The notes: generated by a model from the letters alone, not told the origin. A stretch of DNA of 64,000 nt from Ignavibacteriales bacterium (GCA_026390635.1 JAPLFO010000149.1:16855-80854), one strand, 5' to 3'; counted from the stretch's first letter, positions 19,779 through 30,038 are shown. A program made the numbers and translations.

Positions 19779-20093
19779 ATGGATGCCTTTTCAGTCTGGA
19801 AGTGCTTCTACCTTAGACAGAACTTGAGAATAACGGTTTAATAGTGAGGTACTTCGATCTGCCGCCGCCTTCAAAGGAGGAGTCTATTCGCGGCCTCAGG
19901 ATTCTGACCGGCGATTCTGGCTCAATCAAGACGGAATCCTGGAATTTTGTTGGTAACGGTGATCCGGCCGCGCGGAAGAAATTCGTTCTGGTCAGATTAT
20001 TTCACTATCTTCATAACATGGGATCGATGAAACGGTTCTGCCGCCGGATACAATCGTCCCTCACACACTGTGCATTTTTCGTGTCGAGCTTTT

Positions 20094-23009
20094 ATGATTC
20101 GTATCAAAGCGTCTTGGCTCCTGTTGATCTTGGCGATATTCCCACTTGCCACCGCCAATCGATTATTCGCCGCCGAAAAGAACAGTGTCTCAGTTCCGGT
20201 ATTTTCCACCCCGCGTGGCTTTTACAGCAACAGCTTTACAGTTACGGTGAGTTCCGATATTCAATCTGCGGCCATTCAATACACGCTTGATGGCTCAGAT
20301 CCCAGAACTTCTCCGACGGCCATACGACACATATCTCCGGCAATTGTTTTGGTGCATCCACAAAGTACCGAAGGCGAACGGGCCAAAGCTCCCGGCTTTG
20401 TTCTTCGCGCCTGCACTGTGGCGGACGACTTCTCCGTTAGCGAACCAGTCACCCACACATACATTTTTGCCGACAACGCCGGATTGCTGTCGGTCGAAGG
20501 TGCTGTTCCAGGGCCGCACTGGCCTTCCACATCCCAATCGAGTCAATCTATTGATTATGGAATGAGTTCGACGGTCTTAAACGATATCCGATATAGAGAT
20601 GTTATCAGCAACTCGCTGCGTTCAATTCCGACCATCTCCCTTTCTACGGATCTCAAGCATCTATTTGACGCTGATAGCGGCATCTATATGAATGCGATGA
20701 TGGATGGCAGAACATGGGAGCGTCCTGTTTCGATTGAACTCCTCAATCCGGACGGAACGGAGGGTTTTCAAATCAACTGTGGACTTCGAATCCGCGGCGG
20801 ATGGAGCCGTCACGGTGAGAATCCAAAACATGCTTTTCGTCTTTTTTTCAGAAGCGACTACGGCTATGGAAAATTGAAATTCCCTCTTTTCGACAGCGAA
20901 GGAGCCGCGGAATTCGACAAGGTGGATCTTCGCACTGCTCAAAACTACGCCTGGAGTTATCCCGGCCACCTCGGGCAGTATAATACAATGATCAGTGAAG
21001 TCTTCTGCCGTGATCTGCAAAGAGAAATGGGGCAGCCGTATACGCGCAGCAGATTCTACCATTTGTACATCAACGGTGTCTATTGGGGAATCTATCAAAC
21101 CCAGGAGCGTTCAGAGGCAAACTATGCCGCAACATATTTTGGCGGCGCTCAAGAGGATTATGATGTCATCAAGAACGGCGATAACTATGTTGTGGAAGCG
21201 ACAGACGGAAGTCTGGATGCATATCGCACGCTGTGGAATTTCTGCTCAACAGGATTCAGCTCAAACACTATGTATTTTATGATTCAGGGATTAGCTCCTG
21301 ACGGGACCAAAGATCCTCTCTATAAGACCCTCGTTGATATCGATAATCTGATAGATTATATGCTGGTCATATTCTATTCCGGCAATTTTGACAGCCCGAC
21401 ATCGAAGTTTGGCAATAACAAAGGGCTTAATAATTTCTATGCTGTTTATAACAGAAATGGAAACCGCGGATTTCAGTTTTTTGTCCACGATGCGGAACAT
21501 ACGCTTCGAACCACAGCGGGCGAGGGACCCGGGATCGGACTGTACGAGAACCGCGTAAACATCGGAGACCTGACAGACGGCTATCGAATGCTGGTTAATG
21601 ATTTTTCTGTATTCCACCCGCAATGGTTGCACTTCAGATTATCGAGCAATGCTGAGTATCGCATGCGTTTTGCCGATCATGTGTACAAACATTTTTTCAA
21701 CCGGGGTTGTTTGACACCGGCAAGAACAGCGGAATTGTTCCTTGCACGCGCAGCAGAAATCGATACTGCTATTATCGGCGAATCTGCACGATGGGGAAAT
21801 ACATACTTGTATCCGGCAGCAACGAGGGATGACACATGGAAACCCGCGATCAATGATATTGTGAAGAATTATCTCCCCAAACGGTCCTCAATCGTTTTGA
21901 GTCAGCTGCAATCCGCTTCATTGTATCCCGCAATTCAACCGCCTCTTTTTCTCAACGGTGCGGATACGCTGCCGGGTGAAAGCATTAGAGTGTCTTCCGA
22001 CTACACGCTGACACTTTCTAATCCTAATGGATCAGCGGGCACAATACAGTACACGCTTGACAACAGTGATCCGCGGGCAATCGGAGGAACTTCCGCGCCT
22101 GAAGCAAAGCATGGCGGCAATCGCGTCGATGTAACAATTCGTTCCACTACTGTGGTAAAAGCCCGTATTCTGAATGGAGGAACCTGGAGTGCGCTGCATG
22201 AAATTGTCCTCTTTTCAAACGACAACGTCAGGGATCTCAAGGTTACGGAAATACACTACCATCCGTTGCCCGCTGATACGGTCAGCGGAAATGAGATCGA
22301 GTTTTTAGAATTGAAAAACACCGGATCGTTGCCGATTAATCTATCGCAGGCGGCATTTTCCAAAGGCATTACATACACGTTCCCAACCGGTTGTGTGATT
22401 GATCCGAATGCCTTCATTGTTTTGGCTTCCAACAAAGCGGAGTTCACCAGGCGATATGCATTTCTCCCCTTTGGAGAATACGACGGTCAGCTTGATAACA
22501 GCGGCGAGAGAGTCTTGCTCATGACCGCAGCAGCCGATACGATTTTTTCAATCCAGTACGATGATACGGCTCCATGGCCTGTTGCACCGGATACCGGGGG
22601 GTATTCACTGGTTCCAAAGGAGATAAATCCCAGAGGTGACCAAAATGACGGCTCACAGTGGCGGTCGTCGTATGCGGTGCACGGTTCTCCCGGACGGGAT
22701 GATAATGTGACAGCTGTTGAAAAGACCCCGGCACCGATAGCGCCGCGGTCTTTTGCATTGTATCAAAACTATCCGAATCCATTTAATCCGATCTCAATCA
22801 TCCGCTATCAGTTGCCGGCCGCAGCCCGCGTGACCCTCACCATCTATGACGTCCTTGGAAGAGAAGTAACAATGCTGGTGAATGAAATCAAAACTGCTGG
22901 AGATTATTCGGTCACATTCGATGCGTCAAGACTATCCAGTGGAATGTATTGGGCACGACTGCAGGGCGGCCAAAATATTCAATGCAAGAAAATGATGTTG
23001 ATACGATAA
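20094..23009 (+). CDS. CotH kinase family protein with chitobiase-like and lamin-tail domains and T9SS sorting domain
   Basis: IQYTLDGSDPRTS (chitobiase C-term-like), CGLRIRGGWSRHGENPKHAFRLFFRSDYG...YHLYINGVYWGIYQTQERSEANYAATYFGG (CotH), LKVTEIHYHPLPADTVSGNEIEFLELKN (LTD), FALYQNYPNPFNPISIIRYQLP. Confidence 0.9.
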   Translation: MIRIKASWLLLILAIFPLATANRLFAAEKNSVSVPVFSTPRGFYSNSFTVTVSSDIQSAAIQYTLDGSDPRTSPTAIRHISPAIVLVHPQSTEGERAKAPGFVLRACTVADDFSVSEPVTHTYIFADNAGLLSVEGAVPGPHWPSTSQSSQSIDYGMSSTVLNDIRYRDVISNSLRSIPTISLSTDLKHLFDADSGIYMNAMMDGRTWERPVSIELLNPDGTEGFQINCGLRIRGGWSRHGENPKHAFRLFFRSDYGYGKLKFPLFDSEGAAEFDKVDLRTAQNYAWSYPGHLGQYNTMISEVFCRDLQREMGQPYTRSRFYHLYINGVYWGIYQTQERSEANYAATYFGGAQEDYDVIKNGDNYVVEATDGSLDAYRTLWNFCSTGFSSNTMYFMIQGLAPDGTKDPLYKTLVDIDNLIDYMLVIFYSGNFDSPTSKFGNNKGLNNFYAVYNRNGNRGFQFFVHDAEHTLRTTAGEGPGIGLYENRVNIGDLTDGYRMLVNDFSVFHPQWLHFRLSSNAEYRMRFADHVYKHFFNRGCLTPARTAELFLARAAEIDTAIIGESARWGNTYLYPAATRDDTWKPAINDIVKNYLPKRSSIVLSQLQSASLYPAIQPPLFLNGADTLPGESIRVSSDYTLTLSNPNGSAGTIQYTLDNSDPRAIGGTSAPEAKHGGNRVDVTIRSTTVVKARILNGGTWSALHEIVLFSNDNVRDLKVTEIHYHPLPADTVSGNEIEFLELKNTGSLPINLSQAAFSKGITYTFPTGCVIDPNAFIVLASNKAEFTRRYAFLPFGEYDGQLDNSGERVLLMTAAADTIFSIQYDDTAPWPVAPDTGGYSLVPKEINPRGDQNDGSQWRSSYAVHGSPGRDDNVTAVEKTPAPIAPRSFALYQNYPNPFNPISIIRYQLPAAARVTLTIYDVLGREVTMLVNEIKTAGDYSVTFDASRLSSGMYWARLQGGQNIQCKKMMLIR

Positions 23010-23027
23010 GGACATCTGTCCTTATCG
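23004..23027. terminator. Perfect palindrome at the junction of convergent T9SS gene ends
   Basis: CGATAAGGACA-TC-TGTCCTTATCG, containing the TAA of the plus gene and the TAA of the minus-strand fossil. Confidence 0.6.
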
Positions 23028-23260
23028 GACGAGAAGCATCTTCCGCTTTTGCGCAAATCTTCTGTGGAAACCGCGTCCAGTGTATAGAAGTAGATTCCAC
23101 TTGGTGTTTGAGCATTCCACGTCGCTTGCCATTCGCCGGGCACATCATACACGTCCAGCGTCACCTTTCCGTTCTCCGGAAGAGCATAGTGAATACTCGT
23201 CGAGGGATTGAATGGATTCGGATAGTTCTGACCAATCGAAATGCAGACATTTATGAATTG
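23022..23260 (-). pseudogene. Orphan T9SS C-terminal sorting-domain remnant
   Basis: ISIGQNYPNPFNPSTSIHYALPENGKVTLDVYDV-(deletion)-PGEWQATWNAQTPSGIYFYTLDA then a frameshift to RKMLLVR*; no passenger domain. Confidence 0.8.
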
Positions 23261-23344
23261 CTGATGATTCACAAAGAATCTATATTGCGATATGGTTTCT
23301 TCGCTGTCCACGACCGTACGATCTGAAATATTTCTTCTCCTTGG

Positions 23345-24943
23345 GTGGCAAAAATGATATCAATCCTTCTCAAGAGCCGCAAACTATTCCTGTTTTTCTT
23401 GCTCCTGACCATCGCTCACGCACAAAACCGGCAGATCGATTCACTAAAACAACTACTCCCAACCATCAGTGGCAAAGGGCGACTTGCCGTCCTGTATGTC
23501 CTTTCCAATCAATTGGAGAACACCTCCCCTAGAGAAGCGCGGGAATACGGTCTTGAAGGCGTTTCGCTCGCACGACAATTGGGTGATTCGTCTTCCTTGG
23601 CTACCCTTTATTCTTCGCTGGCTTTCAGTTCCAGCGAACTGGGCGATTTCGAGCAATCGCTGCAATACGGCTATCGCTCGCTTGAAATAGGCACCCTGAT
23701 TCATGACAAGAGGAAGATCGCCAGCGCAAATAGCACTCTTGGCATTGCATATGTCTATGTCGGACAGTATAGCAAGGCTCTTGAGCATCATCTTGAAGCA
23801 CTCCGTCTGCGCCAAGAACTCGGACTCATTATCCCGACAGCAAGTTCACTTAATAATATCGGAATTGTTTATCACAATATCGGTCAGTACGACAAAGCAA
23901 TTGAGTACTACAAACGCGCACAGGAACGCCATGGGTCATCGGTAACGGATCTTGTGAATGCCCGCTATCTTACCAACATCGGCTATTCGGAATTTAAGCG
24001 CGGTAATTTTGAGACGGCGATGAAGTATCATACAGAGGCACTTCAGATCGCAGAGAAATCACATTATGACGGAGTGCTGGCCTATATTTATTTTAACCTC
24101 GGCATCATGCACTCGGAGAAACAAGACTTCGAAAAAGCGCTCAGTTATCTGCTGCGCTCCTACCGCTATTATGAATCGCTTGGCCAGAAATACGGATCAC
24201 TGCAAGTGCTGAATGCGATCGGAACGAATTATTACAAAACGGGTCGGTACAGCAAAGCATTTGAATATCTTGATCGGGCGGTTGTTTTGGCACGACAGAT
24301 CAACGCACCGGAGCAATTGAAATCGAGTTATGAAATCCTCCATTCCATTTACGACAGAACCGGACCGACAGCAAAAGCATATCAATTCTATCGACTGTAT
24401 TCCGAAGCGAAAGACTCGCTCATGAGTTCCAACGAATCAAAAAAGATCGCCGAAATTGCTATACAACACGTAACAACAGAAAAACAGCGGGAGATCGAGC
24501 TTCTCAAGAAAGAAAAGCTCATCTCTGATCTGAATTTCGAACAAGAGGGCACCCGGACGAAAATCCTGTATGTGAGTATACTGTTGTCGGTGGTGATCAG
24601 TTCTTTTCTCTTTTTCAACTATCGTCGGACCCACAAGACCAAACTGACAGTTGAGGAAAAGAACAAAGAACTCAATCTGCTGAACGATGAATTGACGCTG
24701 CTGAATGACAAACTGAAGTTGCTGAATGATGAATTGCAGATAAAAATGAGCGAGATCAAACTCCTCAGCGGATTGCTGCCGATCTGCGCCAATTGCAAAA
24801 AGATCCGAGATGATAATGGAAAGTGGGAACGGATGGAACAGTATATTACAAAGCACAGTGATGCGAAATTCTCCCACGGGATCTGCCCTGATTGCATGCA
24901 GTCACTGTATGGCGATGTCCTGACAAATTTCAAGCAACCGTAG
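23345..24943 (+). CDS. TPR-repeat membrane protein with coiled coil and C-terminal CxxC...CxxC module
   Basis: TPR units (ALEHHLEALRLRQELG, AIEYYKRAQERHG, AMKYHTEALQIAEKS), TM ILYVSILLSVVISSFLFFNY, then LLPICANCKKIRDDNGKWERMEQYITKHSDAKFSHGICPDCMQ. Confidence 0.85.
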   Translation: MAKMISILLKSRKLFLFFLLLTIAHAQNRQIDSLKQLLPTISGKGRLAVLYVLSNQLENTSPREAREYGLEGVSLARQLGDSSSLATLYSSLAFSSSELGDFEQSLQYGYRSLEIGTLIHDKRKIASANSTLGIAYVYVGQYSKALEHHLEALRLRQELGLIIPTASSLNNIGIVYHNIGQYDKAIEYYKRAQERHGSSVTDLVNARYLTNIGYSEFKRGNFETAMKYHTEALQIAEKSHYDGVLAYIYFNLGIMHSEKQDFEKALSYLLRSYRYYESLGQKYGSLQVLNAIGTNYYKTGRYSKAFEYLDRAVVLARQINAPEQLKSSYEILHSIYDRTGPTAKAYQFYRLYSEAKDSLMSSNESKKIAEIAIQHVTTEKQREIELLKKEKLISDLNFEQEGTRTKILYVSILLSVVISSFLFFNYRRTHKTKLTVEEKNKELNLLNDELTLLNDKLKLLNDELQIKMSEIKLLSGLLPICANCKKIRDDNGKWERMEQYITKHSDAKFSHGICPDCMQSLYGDVLTNFKQP

Positions 24944-24957
24944 GCGCGGAAGGTGTC

Positions 24958-26319
24958 TCATTGAATTCTCACATGCGGCAGCAGCCTGTCGATCTTGCTG
25001 TTGAGTGTCGTTCGTGGAATCTTGAGCAACCTTGCCGCATCGGTAACATTATTCCTGCACTGAGCGAGAGCCCATTCCAGGATCATCGTTTCCTTGCCTG
25101 AGATGTATTCTTCAAACGACTGATAATTTGAAAATTCCTCTTTCAGGTATTTGTCCGTTGAACGCTCCGAAAGCGCCAACACCGAAATATCGATCTTGCC
25201 GCTGAAGGATAATGCAATCATGCGCTCGACGATGTTTTCCAGTTCCCGGACATTTCCGGGCCAATGATACGACTGCAATTTGTCAAAGATTTCATTCGTG
25301 AGCAGCATGATCTTGTCTTCTGCATGATGTTTCTTGAAGAAGTATTCCACCAGCAAGGGAATATCTTCCTTGCGTTCGCGAAGCGTGGGAATCTTTATTG
25401 GAATAATGTTCAATCGATAAAAAAGATCTTCCCGGAATGTTTTATTCTCGACTTTTTTCTTCAAATCGATCTTTGTAGCACATATGATGCGAACGTCGAT
25501 CGGGATGTTCTGATTTCCGCCTATATGTGTGATCTCACGCTCTTGAATAACCCTGAGCAGTTTGACCTGGACACTCAACGGAAAATCATCGACATCATCG
25601 ATAAACAGCGTTCCTCTGTCTGCCCGTTCAAAATACCCGATATGCTGTTTGATTGCTCCGGTGAAGGATCCTTTTTCATGTCCGAAGAGTTCGCTTTCCA
25701 GGATGCTTTCCGGAATACTGGAGACACTCACCGTAATAAAGTTCTCATCACGACGGGAACTTGTTTTGTGCAGCGCCCGGGCGACAAGTTCTTTCCCCGT
25801 TCCGCTTTCCCCTTCGATCAATACCGTCGAATCGTTATGCGCTATCTGGCTGATGGTATGAACCAGCGTTTTCATCGGTTGCGACAAGCCGACGATCGTC
25901 TTATTCTCAAGAGTTTGAAGCCTGTTCTTGAGTTCCAGATTCTCCGTAAGGACTTTTTGCAGCTGTTTGATGTTCCGGAGTATGGAAATCAATTTCTCAG
26001 GGGAGAATGGTTTGGTGAGATAATCATACGCGCCGATCTTCAGCGACTGAATTGCGGTATCCACGCTCGCGTACGCCGTCATCAAAATGACTTTGCACGC
26101 CGGCTTGATAGATATAATGGATGTCAGCACGTCGATACCGTTCAATTTCGGCAGACGCAGATCGGTGATGACAATGTCCGGATCCGCAGATTTGAAAAGC
26201 GTGAGTCCTTCCTCGCCGTTTTCGGCGGCAAAGACTTCATATCCCTCGTTCACCAGAATATCCGAGAGCGATTTCCGTGTGATTTTTTCGTCCTCAATGA
26301 TCAGCAGCTTCGTCTTCAT
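24958..26319 (-). CDS. Sigma-54-dependent response regulator (NtrC family)
   Basis: MKTKLLIIEDEKITRKSLSDIL receiver; AAA+ GESGTGKELVARALH, GAFTGA-type ELFGHEKGSFTGA; C-terminal HTH VTDAARLLKIPRTTLNSKI. Confidence 0.95.
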   Translation of the reverse strand: MKTKLLIIEDEKITRKSLSDILVNEGYEVFAAENGEEGLTLFKSADPDIVITDLRLPKLNGIDVLTSIISIKPACKVILMTAYASVDTAIQSLKIGAYDYLTKPFSPEKLISILRNIKQLQKVLTENLELKNRLQTLENKTIVGLSQPMKTLVHTISQIAHNDSTVLIEGESGTGKELVARALHKTSSRRDENFITVSVSSIPESILESELFGHEKGSFTGAIKQHIGYFERADRGTLFIDDVDDFPLSVQVKLLRVIQEREITHIGGNQNIPIDVRIICATKIDLKKKVENKTFREDLFYRLNIIPIKIPTLRERKEDIPLLVEYFFKKHHAEDKIMLLTNEIFDKLQSYHWPGNVRELENIVERMIALSFSGKIDISVLALSERSTDKYLKEEFSNYQSFEEYISGKETMILEWALAQCRNNVTDAARLLKIPRTTLNSKIDRLLPHVRIQ

Positions 26320-27769
26320 ACGCAACCGGTAATTGTATTGTGAAAATAGTTTCCACATTCTGAGTGCTCTGGACGTCTATCCGCCCGCCGTGTGATTCAA
26401 TAATTCCCATGCAGACCGATAATCCCAGCCCCGTACCTGTGCCGACGTCTTTGGTGGTGAAGAACGGGTCAAATATTTTTTTGAGATCATCCGGGGAAAT
26501 CCCCGCCCCGCTATCCCGGATCTCCATGAACACGTGTTTGCTGTCATTGTTTCCGGTGGTAATTGTGATTGAACCGTTTTTCTCGATGGCATCATAACTG
26601 TTCAATACTAGATTCATCACCACTTCCTGAAACAAATGAGAATCGATCCGGACTTCTCCGATCTCGCCTGCAAGATCCGTCTGCACGTCGATTTGTTTCT
26701 CTTTCAGCCGAAGTTCAAAGAGATTGAGCACTTTGTGGATTGCATCATTAATATTGATGAGGCTTTCCGATGTTGACTGCTGCCGGGCGAATCCCAGAAG
26801 TTTTTTTACGATGGTTTCGATATCCTCGATTCCTTCATTGATAAGATTGAGATATTCGCCGGTTTTCTGCCCATTGTTTGCATTCTGCTGGATCGCATAC
26901 AAGCACGACTTGATACCATTCAAAGGATTATTCACCTGATGCGCAACGCCGGAAGCGAGCCTGCCGATGGAGGCGAGTTTCTCTGCCTGATAAATCTGTT
27001 TCTGCGCCTGCTCCAGTTCCTTTTTGGAACTTTCCAACCGCCCCTGTAATGATTGAAAGTGATTGTAAAAGAATCCGATCTCATCCTGTCGCCGCGGAAG
27101 CTCAATTTGCACATCCGGAGAAAAATCGATGGAATCAATGACGTGGACAAGCTGCTCCAGTGATGATGTCATCCGGCGGATGGAAATAAAAAGAATCAGA
27201 AGCACGATTGACGTAACAAGAATTGTCGCCACCAGAAGAATGATAAAAACGCTGGCAATCTCATCACGGATCGGCTGCGCATCGAACCCGATGGTGGCCG
27301 TGCCCCAGTGCTTTCCGGAAAATATCAGCGGCTGACGAACTTCCATCGTCCACCCGAACTGAGGATTATCATAGATCTTGATTTCTTTGGCATGTGCGGC
27401 AGGCGTTCCCGGATCGAACGAGAACGACGGGGCATAGTTTGAGTGATTCGTGATCTGAATAATAGATGTCCCGTTTTTGTCGAAGATGACAACATATTGT
27501 ACATTGCCCAAACGGGAGATGAAATTCTCCACATAGGTTTCAAGAATGTTCTCTTTTTTATAGACGGATTTTTCTTCAAAGATCAGCGCATCAACCACGG
27601 TCACGGCAAAGGTTCTTGATATGGAGACAGCATTTTCGGATTGTTTCTGAATAATGATCTCTCTCCACTTCAACAGCAGAACAAATGAGATCAGCAGCAT
27701 GAGAAGCGTGATGACCGAACCGGTGAGAAGTAATATTCTTGTCTTGAGACTGGAACGAACACTGAGCAT
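26294..27769 (-). CDS. Membrane sensor histidine kinase
   Basis: Two TM segments, HisKA LASGVAHQVNNPLNGI, HATPase NLVLNSYDAIEKN, DSGAGISPDDLKKIFDPFFTTKDVGTGTGLGLSV. Confidence 0.95.
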   Translation of the reverse strand: MLSVRSSLKTRILLLTGSVITLLMLLISFVLLLKWREIIIQKQSENAVSISRTFAVTVVDALIFEEKSVYKKENILETYVENFISRLGNVQYVVIFDKNGTSIIQITNHSNYAPSFSFDPGTPAAHAKEIKIYDNPQFGWTMEVRQPLIFSGKHWGTATIGFDAQPIRDEIASVFIILLVATILVTSIVLLILFISIRRMTSSLEQLVHVIDSIDFSPDVQIELPRRQDEIGFFYNHFQSLQGRLESSKKELEQAQKQIYQAEKLASIGRLASGVAHQVNNPLNGIKSCLYAIQQNANNGQKTGEYLNLINEGIEDIETIVKKLLGFARQQSTSESLININDAIHKVLNLFELRLKEKQIDVQTDLAGEIGEVRIDSHLFQEVVMNLVLNSYDAIEKNGSITITTGNNDSKHVFMEIRDSGAGISPDDLKKIFDPFFTTKDVGTGTGLGLSVCMGIIESHGGRIDVQSTQNVETIFTIQLPVAYEDEAADH

Positions 27770-27780
27770 TCTATCCTCTG

Positions 27781-28676
27781 CTATTTGCTGATCGCTCTCA
27801 CCACATTATAGTCTTTGTCTGTCGCTTCCACAAAGCCGTAAATGAATTCAGTATCCCATCCCTGGGTAATTTTTTCCCTGTCAGCATTCATTCGTCCGAG
27901 CTTGAGGAGTGTTGTTTTTATCGCATCAACGACCGGTTTTGAGTAATCGCGTGCGACAACAATAGGAGACGTTGGAAATGGATCAGAATAGAGTAGTATC
28001 CTGATATTTCTGTTCATAATTTTTTTAATGAGGTATTCGCGCGTAACACCTTTGTGACATTCAGGATGACGCTTTGATGGTGCGGGAAATTAATAACCTC
28101 CTGAAGATCGCTGCGCATGATGTTGTTTTTTTTGAATACATAATGCAGTAACCAGTTGGATGAATATGATTCTTTCGACGGCAGAGCGATCTTCTTCTTC
28201 CTGAGATCATTCAGACTGAAGATGTTTTTTGAACCGGTGGTAAAGAGAACAGAGCGCGAGAAAGGTTCAAAATTACTATTCAATGGTTTCAAAATCGGAA
28301 TAACACCGTATTCGTCGTGCGCTTTGATATAGACATAGGATCCTACAAATGCCGCTGCAACCTCTTTCCGGATCAACATCTTCACCGCTTGGCCATAATC
28401 ATCACAGAGCCTGAGCTCGAATCTATATGCGGTTTTCGATGTGAGATAGTCCAGCACTGGCTGATAGCCGCTGTAAATGATATGAGGCGGATATCGCGAA
28501 ATGACGCTGATGTAAACAGCCGGCTTGTTGACAGAAACGGAATCGATCGAAATCTCTTCGATATTCCTTTCCACAATTCCCTCAATATTTACTGCATATC
28601 GGTAGAAATAGTATGTGAACACCGATGCGAGAAACATAAAGAGAGACAATCCGGCGACAATGGTTTTCTTCTTCAT
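27781..28676 (-). pseudogene. PhnD-like periplasmic phosphate/phosphonate-binding protein, frameshifted
   Basis: MKKKTIVAGLSLFMFLASVF...VISRYPPHIIYSGYQPVLDYLTSKTAYRFELRLCDDYGQAVKMLIRKEVAAAFVGSYVYI; frame lost near 28050-28060; alternative frame continues KGVTREYLIKKIMNRNIRILLYSDPFPTSPIVVARDYSKPVVDAIKTTLLKL. Confidence 0.8.
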
Positions 28677-28961
28677 TTCTGTACTAATTGGTGTGACTAT
28701 GGGCGACTGCGATATCTCTATAAAAACCGTTCCAAATATTTCTGTCGTCTTTAGGGCAGAATAGCCTATTACTACCGCCGGCATAGACCACGACGACGAA
28801 AAATCGTCAACATGACCATTGATCGTCGAATCAAGATACTGTTTTTTCGACAAACTTGTAATCGGTGCAAAAACAGCCTGTTTTCTATGGCATATTGTTT
28901 GACTACATGCCATTAACCAGCAAAGAAACCAATCGATCATTACTACTGAAAGGGAGCCAGT

Positions 28962-29546
28962 ATGCAGGAAATAATACCGCGTTGGGAATGGCGGACGTTT
29001 ACCAATGACCTAAAAAAGGCCGAAGAAAACATCCGGAAATTTCCTGAAGGAAAGTCGCGCGAAAGTGCAGAAGTCTATATTCTTTCTGAAGTCAGTATGG
29101 ACAATACGAAGGTGCGCGATGATCTGATGGATATAAAAACCCTTCAACAGGTGAACGAGGATCGGCTTGAACTCTGGCTGCCAATTATGAAAGGTACCTT
29201 CCCTCTTCCTGTCCCCGAGATCGAAAAAGTATTCAAGTGCTTTCGGGTCAGCGTTCCAAAATTTGAGCGGGATCAGTATACGTTCCAACAGTACCTTGAT
29301 GAAGTGATCCGTCCGTCGAAATTGCTGAAAGCGGTCAATGTGTTCAAGAAACGGACCGGTTTCACGATTAACAACTGCATCGTTGAGATCGCAGAAGTGA
29401 AGGTTGACGATAAATGGATCAAAACCGCCGCAGTCGAAATGGAAGATCCGGCAATGGTTATTAAAACTGTACGCGAACTGGAGTTGGATAACTTCCCGAA
29501 TATCAATTATCTGCGCGGCCTCAAGAACCTCGTTGGAATGAAATAA
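28962..29546 (+). CDS. Divergent CYTH/triphosphate-tunnel-like protein
   Basis: Charged alternating strands typical of TTM fold (VRDDLMDIKTL, LELWLPIMKG, FKKRTGFTINNCIVEIAEVKVDDKWIKTAAVEMED); next to a clear CYTH gene. Family assignment is tentative. Confidence 0.55.
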   Translation: MQEIIPRWEWRTFTNDLKKAEENIRKFPEGKSRESAEVYILSEVSMDNTKVRDDLMDIKTLQQVNEDRLELWLPIMKGTFPLPVPEIEKVFKCFRVSVPKFERDQYTFQQYLDEVIRPSKLLKAVNVFKKRTGFTINNCIVEIAEVKVDDKWIKTAAVEMEDPAMVIKTVRELELDNFPNINYLRGLKNLVGMK

Positions 29547-29557
29547 GGAGAAGGTCA

Positions 29558-30031
29558 ATGGGAAAAGAGATCGAGAGAAAATTTCTGGTACAGGGAGATT
29601 TCAAACCCTCTGCCGGCAAACAAACGCGCATCGTGCAGGGATATCTTTCTTCAGTTCCTGAGCGGACGGTACGCGTTCGCATCAAAGGCGACAAGGGATA
29701 TATCACGATCAAAGGGATCGGCAATCTATCCGGTGCGAGCAGATATGAATGGGAAAAAGAGATTCCGATCAGCGAAACAGAAGAACTGTTGAAGATTTGT
29801 GAGCCGGGAGTGATCGACAAGACACGATTTTTGGTGAAGGCCGGCGTCCATACATTCGAAGTTGACGAATTCTACGGTGAGAATGACGGGCTTGTCGTTG
29901 CAGAGGTCGAACTGGCATCCGAGACGGAATCGTTTGAAAAGCCATCATGGCTTGGCGAAGAAGTCACCGGAGACACGCGCTACTATAACTCGATGCTGAT
30001 GAAGAATCCATTTACGAAATGGCCAAAGTAG
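29558..30031 (+). CDS. CYTH domain protein (triphosphatase/adenylate cyclase family)
   Basis: MGKEIERKFLV...IVQGYLSSVPERTVRVRIKGDKGYITIKG...YEWEKEIP...DKTRFLV...FEVDEFYGENDGLVVAEVEL. Confidence 0.95.
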   Translation: MGKEIERKFLVQGDFKPSAGKQTRIVQGYLSSVPERTVRVRIKGDKGYITIKGIGNLSGASRYEWEKEIPISETEELLKICEPGVIDKTRFLVKAGVHTFEVDEFYGENDGLVVAEVELASETESFEKPSWLGEEVTGDTRYYNSMLMKNPFTKWPK

Positions 30032-30038
30032 ATAACGA

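Noticed and set aside
25264-26343. 359-aa plus-strand ORF
   Set aside because: Antisense of the NtrC-type response regulator.
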